Shown piece after piece: positions 35,364-41,358 of a stretch of 41,358 bases of DNA. The stretch comes from Planctomycetota bacterium (GTDB lineage: Bacteria > Planctomycetota > SZUA-567 > JAKLDR01): contig JAKLDR010000033.1 of the NCBI GenBank assembly GCA_022703445.1, positions 1 to 41,358 on the forward strand, written 5' to 3'. Made by a program: the position numbers and the translations under genes. Under the pieces are notes generated by a model. It had not been told where the DNA came from and made no database searches. It saw nothing but the letters and a program-made list of their open reading frames with translations. How positions within the stretch are numbered: the first letter of the stretch is position 1; each line of letters starts with the position of its first letter.

Positions 35364-37835
35364 TCAGCCTTCCACCGCCACCACCGCGCACATCTCGGCG
35401 TGGGCCTTGACCAGGTCGCGGTAGATGCCCTCGCGCGAGGAGAGCTCCTCGTGCGTGCCCACGTCCTTGATTTCGCCCTTGTCGAGCACCACCAGGCGGC
35501 TGGCGCCCCGCAGCGTGGATAGCCGGTGCGCGATGGCGAAGGTGGTGCGGCCGGCGGTGAGGCGGGTGATGGCCTGCTGGATCTCCTGCTCGGTCTTGGT
35601 GTCCACCGAACTGGTGGCCTCGTCCAGGATCAGGATGCGCGGGTCGTGCAGGATGGCCCGGGCGATGGCCAGGCGCTGCTTCTCTCCGCCCGAGAAGTTA
35701 TTGCCGCCCTCCTCGACCTCCGAGTCGTAGCCGTCGGGCCGGTCCATGATGAAGCCGTGGGCGTTGGCCAGCCGCGCCGCGGAGATGACCTCCTCGCGGG
35801 TGGCCGACGGCTTGGCGTAGGCGATGTTCTCGAAGACCGTCCCGGAGAAGAGGTAGGTCTCCTGGAGCACCACCCCGATCTGCCGGCGCAGGTCGGCCAC
35901 GCGGATCTTGCGCACGTCCACGCCGTCGATCAGCAGCTGGCCCTGGTCGGCGTCGTACAGCCGGCTGATCAGGTTGACCGTGGTGGTCTTGCCGGCTCCC
36001 GAGGCGCCCACCAGCCCGATCATCTCGCCGGCGGCGATGTCCAGAGTGGCGTGCTTGATCACCGGCGTGTGCTTCTCGTACCCGAAGGTGACGTTGCGGA
36101 ACTCGATCCGCCCCTTGATGTGCGGCATGGCCACGGCGTCCGGCGACTCGGCCACCTCCGGCTCGGTGTCCAGGATCTCGAAGATGCGCTCGGCGGCGGT
36201 CATCGAGCGGGTGAACCACTGGTTGACCTGGGTGAGCGTGCCCAGCGGGCCGTAGAGCATGGGCGTGTAGCCCAGGAACATGACCAGCGTGCCCGGGGTG
36301 GTCCCGTCCAGCCCTTTGACGATCATGAAGCCGCCCAGCGCCCAGACCAGATAGACGCCGAAGCCCATCACGAACTGGATGAAGGGCATCAGCGTGGCCC
36401 AGGTCCGTTCGGCGGTGATGATGGCGTTGCGGCTGGCCTGGTTGTAGCGGTCGAAGCGCGAGATCTCCTGCTCCTCGCGCCCGAAGGATTTGACCACCCG
36501 GACGCCGCGGAGCGAGTCGTTGAGCGCCGCCGACATCCGGCTCATCACCTCCCACAGCCGGCGGAAGCGGCTCATGATCCGCTTCCAGACGAGCCTGGTG
36601 ACCAGGACCACCAGCGGCGCCGGCAGGAGCACCAGGAGCGCCAGCTTCCAGTTGACCACGAAGAGAACCACGGTAACCGCCACGGCCTGGAGGATGCTGA
36701 CTCCGGTCCAGAGCACGCCGTCGACCAGGAATCCCTCCAGGTGCTGGGCGTCGCCCGAGACGCGGCTCATCAACGCGCCGGTCTTGTGGCGGTCGAAGTA
36801 GCCGAGGGAGAGCAGTTGCAGATGGTCGAAGGTCCGGCCGCGCAGGTCCCGGCTGACGCTGGCGCCGATCAGCACGGAGATCCGCCCGCGCATCACCCTC
36901 AGCCCGACGCTGACCAGCTCCACGCTGACCCAGGCCCCGATGCACAGGAAGAGCACGAGCAGGCGCTCGTCGTCGGTCGTCGGCGCCTGAGGGACCAGGG
37001 CGCGGTCGAAAAGCCGCTTGTAGATGAACGGGGGCACCAGGCTCAGCAGCGTGCCGGCCACCATGATGACGGCCAGACCAATCAGGTACTTCCTGTAGGG
37101 CCCGGCCAGCCGGAGCACCCGCATGAGCGTCCGCCCCGGGTTGATGCACAGCGCACAGACCTGGCTGTCCTCTTTGAAGGGCACGCCGCACGTCCGGCAG
37201 TAGAGCTGGACGCGCAGGTCGCCGAGCTGCTCCTGGAAGATCCGCCCGGCCTCGGCGCCGAGTTCGGGAAGTGCCTCGCGCGGCGGCTTCTCCTTTTCCT
37301 TCTCCTTCTCCCTGGGCTGGTCTCCGCCTTCGGGCTTGGCCGGCTCGCCGGACTTGGCGCCGGCCGCGGGTTTGGCTTCTTCCTTCTTCTTGTCCTTGTC
37401 CTCGGGCAGCTCGGGCCAGAGGTGCAGTCGGAGCTTGCCGAGGACCCCCTGGACGGCCCGGTCGGCCGCCCGCGAGCAGCGCAGCAGCTCGCGCTGGGCC
37501 TCGCCGCGCTTGGCCAGCAGCACGCCGCCGCCGACCATGGCGCGGTAGTCCAGGGCGGTCAGACCCTTGAATGGCTCCTGGGCGCCGGTTCTGAACTCAG
37601 CGCTTCCGGCGGAGGCCGGCTCCACGACCGCCACCCGGTCGCGCGCGATCACCAGCCAGCGCTCGGCGAAGCGACCGTCGGCCGAGAGATCGGCGGGCAC
37701 CGCGGTCAGCACCGCGTCCCTCGCGATGCCGGCGGCGGTCAGGGCGGAGAGCATCGCGTCGGGGATGTCCCCGGCGCGCAGGATGCGGTTGGTGCCCTCT
37801 GCCCTGGGAGCGGCTGGCCTGGTTGTCTGGGGCAT
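35364..37835 (-). CDS. ABC exporter (fused permease-ATPase) with N-terminal zinc-ribbon extension
   Basis: 823 residues. Residues 1-140 form a small alpha/beta domain reminiscent of bacterial PH-like folds; 145-190 is a Lys/Glu-rich linker; C213-x2-C216 and C227-x2-C230 form a zinc ribbon just before the first membrane span. The exporter permease has about six spans (roughly 248-540). The nucleotide-binding domain has Walker A GASGAGKT, the Q-loop VVLQETYLF, signature FSGGEKQR, Walker B ILILDEATS and the H-loop AIAHRLS. It works as a dimer and presumably exports an unknown substrate together with the DUF1854 partner. The promoter places the transcript start at or next to the ATG, and there is no Shine-Dalgarno site, so translation may be leaderless. 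Confidence 0.9.
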   Translation of the reverse strand: MPQTTRPAAPRAEGTNRILRAGDIPDAMLSALTAAGIARDAVLTAVPADLSADGRFAERWLVIARDRVAVVEPASAGSAEFRTGAQEPFKGLTALDYRAMVGGGVLLAKRGEAQRELLRCSRAADRAVQGVLGKLRLHLWPELPEDKDKKKEEAKPAAGAKSGEPAKPEGGDQPREKEKEKEKPPREALPELGAEAGRIFQEQLGDLRVQLYCRTCGVPFKEDSQVCALCINPGRTLMRVLRLAGPYRKYLIGLAVIMVAGTLLSLVPPFIYKRLFDRALVPQAPTTDDERLLVLFLCIGAWVSVELVSVGLRVMRGRISVLIGASVSRDLRGRTFDHLQLLSLGYFDRHKTGALMSRVSGDAQHLEGFLVDGVLWTGVSILQAVAVTVVLFVVNWKLALLVLLPAPLVVLVTRLVWKRIMSRFRRLWEVMSRMSAALNDSLRGVRVVKSFGREEQEISRFDRYNQASRNAIITAERTWATLMPFIQFVMGFGVYLVWALGGFMIVKGLDGTTPGTLVMFLGYTPMLYGPLGTLTQVNQWFTRSMTAAERIFEILDTEPEVAESPDAVAMPHIKGRIEFRNVTFGYEKHTPVIKHATLDIAAGEMIGLVGASGAGKTTTVNLISRLYDADQGQLLIDGVDVRKIRVADLRRQIGVVLQETYLFSGTVFENIAYAKPSATREEVISAARLANAHGFIMDRPDGYDSEVEEGGNNFSGGEKQRLAIARAILHDPRILILDEATSSVDTKTEQEIQQAITRLTAGRTTFAIAHRLSTLRGASRLVVLDKGEIKDVGTHEELSSREGIYRDLVKAHAEMCAVVAVEG

Positions 37836-37842
37836 GCTTTAG

Positions 37843-37871
37843 AGTGTAGCGCGGCCAGGGCCGGGACGCAA
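37843..37871 (-). promoter_or_regulatory. Sigma-70-type promoter giving a leaderless ABC exporter mRNA
   Basis: Minus strand: TTGCGT (37871-37866), 17-base spacer, TACACT (37848-37843). Seven bases later comes the ATG (37835), which is where transcription would be expected to begin. Confidence 0.55.
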
Positions 37872-37902
37872 GACGGCCGTGTGGAATGCGCGCCCCGCGA
37901 TC

Positions 37903-39513
37903 TCAGCGGGCCTCGGACAGCCGGAAGACCCAGACGTCGTCGCGGGTGCCCCCGGGCCCCTCGCCGCCATAGGTCACGAAGAGGTCGGCCTGGGGATCGT
38001 AGTACAGGGCGTGCCGGCGGCGCGGAGGCGGGTTGGCGGCCGGCGCCAGCCGCTCCCAGCGGTTCGCGCCGCAGCGATAGGTCCAGGTCTCGCTCTCGGT
38101 GCCCAGTCCGCCGGAGAAGAGCACCGCATCGGCCCGCGGCGAGTAGTCCATGGCGCCCTGCCCGCGACAGGCCGGAACCGGGGCCGTCCGCAGATTGACC
38201 CAGGTCCCGCCGGAGCCCAGGCAGCTCCAGGTCTCCGCCGGCGCGCCCTCACCCGGCCAGCGCAGGAGCAGCACGCGCTCCCGCCGGGCGTCCCAGCACA
38301 TGGCGGCCTCGCCACCGTCGCGCCGGAACGGCGGGGTCTTCAGCGGCAGGGAGCGCAGCCCGCGGTCCGGCACCGAGTGCCAGAAGATCCACGGTCCGGC
38401 TTCGGACGCGCCGGCGGCCGGAAGCCGGGGCGCCCGGTCCTTGGCGGCAAGCATGCGCCAGCGGTCGGCCCGCGCCTCGTAGCACCAGGCTGGATCAAGC
38501 TCGTCGCCTCCGCCGGGCAGCAGTCCCCCGCCCAGTTCCGGCACGTAGAGCATGCGCGCCGGCGAACGGGAGCCAGGCACCGGCCCACGGCGACCCGGCC
38601 AGCGCGGGACCCAGGCACCAGGCGGTACCTTCTCGGCCGGCAGCTCGCTGTCCGCGAAGGCCGGCACGCGGTTGTCCTTGCGCAGCCGCTGCCACTCGGC
38701 GCTCAACAGAGGCTTGGGCGTTTCCACGCGATCCAGGCCCTCGATGCGCACGACGCTGAGCCCCGCGGGCACAATCACCCGTTCGCCGCCCCGCGCCATG
38801 GGGAGGTCGAGCGCGGCCGTTCCCTCGGCCACGGCCAGCCGCAGGGTTCGGGGCGTGTCTATGGCCGCGCCCTCCAGGATGGCGGTGAGCGCCATCTCGA
38901 AGGCCGACGCCTCCGCCCGGACCCGGCCGAGGTCGCAGTCGATCCCTACGGCCGGCGCGTCCGCGGGGATCCGCACCAGAATCTGGCCCACGTCCAGGTC
39001 CAGGTCGCGACCACCGCCGGGACCGCCACCGACCCTGAGTTTCCCGGCGCCGCTCAGCGCCAGCCAGGTACCGTCCGCGTAGTGGAGGTTGACGGAGCTC
39101 CCCGCCGGCACCGCAACGGATGACCCGACCCGGAGGACCTGGCCGGTGCGGGCCGGACGTCCGTCCACCGAGGCCTCGCCGACTATGACCGCGACCGAGG
39201 GCAGCGAGCGCCAGGGCCTCTCCAGGAGGAGACCGGCGGTCAGCAGCGCGGCCGCGGCCGCCGCCAGCAGCGTCGCCAGGCGCCAGCCGCCACCTCTCGG
39301 CTTCCCGGCGGCTGCCACGGACTGGCCGCCGAGCCACCCCGCCCTCCGGACCCGCTCTGCGTCCAGCAGGTCGTGGAGTTGCCCGAGCCGCTCGGCCTCG
39401 GCGCGGCAGGAGGCGCACCCGTCGAAGTGCCGCCTAGCTTCGGCGCGCTCCCGCCGGGGGGGCAGCCCGTCGAGCCCCGCGCAGTAGGCGGCCAGGTGTT
39501 CCTCGCAGATCAC
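37903..39513 (-). CDS. Anti-sigma factor with FecR domain fused to a Kelch-like propeller
   Basis: 536 residues. The zinc anti-sigma motif is H29-x3-C33-x2-C36 (HFDGCASC), with C3 and H6 nearby. One membrane span (about 78-97) leads to an extracytoplasmic FecR-like domain (about 105-285; GQVLRVGSSVAVPAGSSVNLHYADGTWLALSG). From about 330 to the end there are Kelch-like blades with GG and W pairs, for example DAVLFSGGLGTESETWTY, RHALYYDPQADLFVTYGG and TRDDVWVFRL. The propeller should lie outside the cytoplasm and may be the sensing or binding part. The start overlaps the sigma gene stop (ATGA), showing tight coupling. Confidence 0.82.
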   Translation of the reverse strand: MICEEHLAAYCAGLDGLPPRRERAEARRHFDGCASCRAEAERLGQLHDLLDAERVRRAGWLGGQSVAAAGKPRGGGWRLATLLAAAAAALLTAGLLLERPWRSLPSVAVIVGEASVDGRPARTGQVLRVGSSVAVPAGSSVNLHYADGTWLALSGAGKLRVGGGPGGGRDLDLDVGQILVRIPADAPAVGIDCDLGRVRAEASAFEMALTAILEGAAIDTPRTLRLAVAEGTAALDLPMARGGERVIVPAGLSVVRIEGLDRVETPKPLLSAEWQRLRKDNRVPAFADSELPAEKVPPGAWVPRWPGRRGPVPGSRSPARMLYVPELGGGLLPGGGDELDPAWCYEARADRWRMLAAKDRAPRLPAAGASEAGPWIFWHSVPDRGLRSLPLKTPPFRRDGGEAAMCWDARRERVLLLRWPGEGAPAETWSCLGSGGTWVNLRTAPVPACRGQGAMDYSPRADAVLFSGGLGTESETWTYRCGANRWERLAPAANPPPRRRHALYYDPQADLFVTYGGEGPGGTRDDVWVFRLSEAR

Positions 39514-40019
39514 GGCTGCGCCTCCCGGCCGGAGACCAGCATGTCGGCCAGGTGCCGCCGCGCCTGGAAGGCCAGGCGCCGGACGGATTCCTCGGGTATC
39601 TCAAGAATCGCGGCGGCCTCGGCGGCCGACAACCCCGCCAGGGCGCACAGGCGCAGCGCCTCGGACTGCGACGGTTCCAGGCGACCAAGCGCGTCCTCGA
39701 GGGCCGCGCCGAAGTCCTCTCCGGCCGCCGGATCGCTCCGGGCGGATACGGGCAGGTCCGCGGCGGCGAGCTTCTCAGCCACGGCCCGTTCGAGCCGGCC
39801 CTTGCGGGCCGTGGTCCGGCACAGCTCGAACGCCCGGCGGACGCCATCGTCCCCGGCCGCGCCGGCGGCGGCCCGGAGCATCTCGCCGTGAAGGTCCGCG
39901 GCCTCCTCGCTGCTCCTGGCAAAGGCCACCGCCATGGACGCCAGTCTGGCGGAGAGCCCCGCGGACGGCGCTCCGGAAGCGTCGGGCGGGGCTGCGGCGG
40001 GCCTGGCTTCGGTGCTCAT
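39510..40019 (-). CDS. ECF-like sigma factor with divergent region 2
   Basis: 169 residues. The C-terminal half is a clear sigma region 4: LGRLEPSQSEALRLCALAGLSAAEAAAILEIPEESVRRLAFQARRHLADML. The N-terminal half, where region 2 should be, is Ala/Arg/Glu-rich and lacks the usual DAEDxxQ-like helix and the WL...N-x-x-x-D/R segment, so core-polymerase binding may be altered. Pairing with an anti-sigma gene by ATGA overlap supports the sigma assignment. ATG 40019 is preferred over GTG 40037. A 7-bp inverted repeat (40023-40039) sits just upstream. Confidence 0.75.
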   Translation of the reverse strand: MSTEARPAAAPPDASGAPSAGLSARLASMAVAFARSSEEAADLHGEMLRAAAGAAGDDGVRRAFELCRTTARKGRLERAVAEKLAAADLPVSARSDPAAGEDFGAALEDALGRLEPSQSEALRLCALAGLSAAEAAAILEIPEESVRRLAFQARRHLADMLVSGREAQP

Positions 40020-40022
40020 CGT

Positions 40023-40039
40023 GGGTGGATTCTCCACCC
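40023..40039. promoter_or_regulatory. Inverted repeat directly upstream of the second sigma gene
   Basis: GGGTGGA-TTC-TCCACCC, a perfect 7-bp dyad ending four bases before the ATG on the minus strand. In the mRNA it would hide the GGTGGAG stretch that could serve as the ribosome site; as DNA it could be an operator. Confidence 0.4.
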
Positions 40040-40126
40040 CGACGGGAATTGCGCAAGATCAGCCGGGCGCGCGGCGCCCTCCAGCTGAAGCCATGGCACG
40101 GGGCCCTGCCCCGAAGGGCTGCGCCC

Positions 40127-41358
40127 CTACTTCGCGTACATCGGCAGATAGCGGTAGTAGACTTCCAGGCTCAGGGCGTTGATGGCCGTGTGATAAGCCC
40201 GTCCGCCGGTCGGGCCCCAGCCCATCCCGCAGTCCCACGAACCGTCCTTGTCGGCCGCCGAGCCGTCCATGGGTCCGCCCTTGCACTGGTTGTCGACCAG
40301 GACGGGCTTGAGGGCCGCGTTCCAGGCATCCCAGTGCCGGCCGCCCATCTGGAACATGGCCAGCGTGCCGTAGTACCAGTAGTACGGGTCCTGGGGACTG
40401 TCGGTGGGGTTGTTCCTGGCTTCCCACTTCGGCGTGGTCCTGGCCAGCAGGTCGGCCTGCTTGATCAGCAGCGGGTCACTGCTGGGCGTGCCCATGAACT
40501 GCCGGCAGACCATGCCCACCGCGGTCATGGGCAACCCGGCGCCCCAGGGGGACTGGCTGCGGGAATTGTAGCCGACCTTGCCGGTGCCCTTGTCCGTCAC
40601 CTGGTCCAGCCAGTTGTTGGCGCCCTGGAAACCGGTGCCGTCGACTTTGAGCCCGGCGATCTTGGCGCTCTTCAAGGCCATCACCATCCAGCCGGTGACC
40701 GAGGTGGAGAGGTTGCTGCCGTGCTGCCAGCCGGCGTAGCGGTTCTGGACCTTCAGGATGTGGTCGGTGCCCTTCTGGGCGGGCCCCAGCAGACGGACGT
40801 CCTTGGTCATGCCGTAGGCCTCGGCCAGAGCCAGCGTGGACAGGCCCAGGGCATAGGTTTCGAAGGGGTGGTTGTCGGTCCAGCTCCCGTCGGGGCGCTG
40901 CCTGGCCAGGAGCCATTCGGTGGCGCGCTTGACATTGTCCTGGAACAGGCCGCCGCTCTTGTGGGTGTAGCCCGCGCCCAGGAAGGCCAGGACGGCCATG
41001 GCCGTGACCGCCTCGTCGTTGGCCAGGCCGCCGGAGACGTCGCCCCCGCCCTCCCACTTCTTGATGTCCCAGTGCCCGTCGGCCTCCTGGTGTCTGGCCA
41101 GCCAGCGCAGCGCGGCCTCCACGGCGCTTTCGGTGGCCTGGCTGCCGCCGAAGCGCCCCACGGCCTTCTTGCGCCCGCCGCCGTCGCGGTAGCCGAAGAC
41201 GCCGGCCATGCCGCCGCCGCCCACGCCGATCGAGCCCACCGTCCCGGTGCCGCCCAGCGGGATGTCCGAGATGGCGTCCTCGTTGCCGCGGGCGGTCTTC
41301 TTGTCCATGTTGTTGTCGGTCTCGAAGGTCTCCGACTCCTCCATCTTCTCATGGACGA
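40127..41358 (-). CDS. Squalene-oxidase/prenyltransferase-repeat protein (5' end outside window)
   Basis: At least 409 residues; the frame stays open to the window edge (codons for V-H-E-K precede the first visible Met), so the N-terminus is probably missing. After a Gly-rich stretch (GGTGTVGSIGVGGGGMAG) come alpha/alpha-toroid repeats with QxxDGxW-type motifs: ARHQEADGHWDIKKW, LLARQRPDGSWTDNHPFETYALGLSTLALAEAYG, and AADKDGSWDC near the end. In Planctomycetota such proteins often have an N-terminal membrane or FHA-like region and are not true cyclases; the DxDD cyclase motif is not seen. The function is unknown. The sigma gene follows on the same strand about 107 bases downstream. Confidence 0.85.
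   Translation of the reverse strand, partial: VHEKMEESETFETDNNMDKKTARGNEDAISDIPLGGTGTVGSIGVGGGGMAGVFGYRDGGGRKKAVGRFGGSQATESAVEAALRWLARHQEADGHWDIKKWEGGGDVSGGLANDEAVTAMAVLAFLGAGYTHKSGGLFQDNVKRATEWLLARQRPDGSWTDNHPFETYALGLSTLALAEAYGMTKDVRLLGPAQKGTDHILKVQNRYAGWQHGSNLSTSVTGWMVMALKSAKIAGLKVDGTGFQGANNWLDQVTDKGTGKVGYNSRSQSPWGAGLPMTAVGMVCRQFMGTPSSDPLLIKQADLLARTTPKWEARNNPTDSPQDPYYWYYGTLAMFQMGGRHWDAWNAALKPVLVDNQCKGGPMDGSAADKDGSWDCGMGWGPTGGRAYHTAINALSLEVYYRYLPMYAK

Overview
This high-GC, densely coded window of 41 kb most likely comes from a member of the Planctomycetota, probably a metagenome-derived genome. The taxonomic inference rests on content: a PASTA-less Ser/Thr kinase with one membrane span and a large extracytoplasmic part, WD40/TPR/NHL-type propeller proteins, FecR-domain anti-sigma factors without TonB receptors, a squalene-oxidase-repeat protein, secreted enzymes carrying PKD, FN3 or RCC1 modules, and LPS/PE synthesis genes (waaA, psd, pssA). 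I see no rRNA, tRNA, CRISPR array, transposase or phage gene. There is no gene-free stretch longer than about 300 bases.

Layout. 1-7541 (+ strand): end of a WD40 protein, a polytopic membrane protein, then (after the opposing FmdB-type gene) psd-pssA-YkgJ-like-Ser/Thr kinase, tightly packed or overlapping. 7626-9815 (-): UDP-glucuronate decarboxylase and a TPR protein. 10074-15561: a propeller lipoprotein converging on a large secreted protein of the PL26/YetA type. 15770-16597: a lone DUF5610 protein. 16679-24976 (-): PilZ protein, Na/Pi cotransporter, DUF47/PhoU-like regulator, a secreted protein, secA and waaA. 25139-27580 (-): a serine hydrolase fused to PKD and seven RCC1 repeats, with a good sigma-54-type promoter. 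27854-29969 (+): ilvC, a tiny histidine-kinase-like helical protein, a metallophosphoesterase. 30158-32269 (-): secreted papain-family peptidase. 32525-34534 (+): ECF sigma factor plus FecR anti-sigma. 34555-37835 (-): DUF1854 protein and its partner ABC exporter. 37903-40019 (-): a second ECF sigma/anti-sigma pair, the anti-sigma fused to a Kelch-like propeller. 40127-41358 (-): squalene-oxidase-repeat protein running off the window.

The themes are cell envelope (PE and LPS synthesis, Sec export, UDP-xylose), phosphate uptake, secreted degradative or adhesive proteins, and transmembrane signalling by one kinase and two sigma/anti-sigma modules.

The most unusual signal is not a gene. Four intergenic spacers (1874-1976, 18009-18107, 24465-24571, 35162-35346) hold arrays of degenerate 7-bp units arranged as two inverted arms around an unrelated spacer, so each can fold into a long imperfect hairpin. 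Three of the four sit within 0-20 bases 3' of a stop codon. Further half-arrays with other heptad types bracket a secreted-protein gene (21054-21088 and 21856-21890). They resemble in principle the heptamer repeats (STRR) of cyanobacteria, but I know of no description of this inverted, two-armed form. Other points of note are a ketol-acid reductoisomerase whose cofactor loop looks NADH-type, and a probable leaderless mRNA for the ABC exporter.
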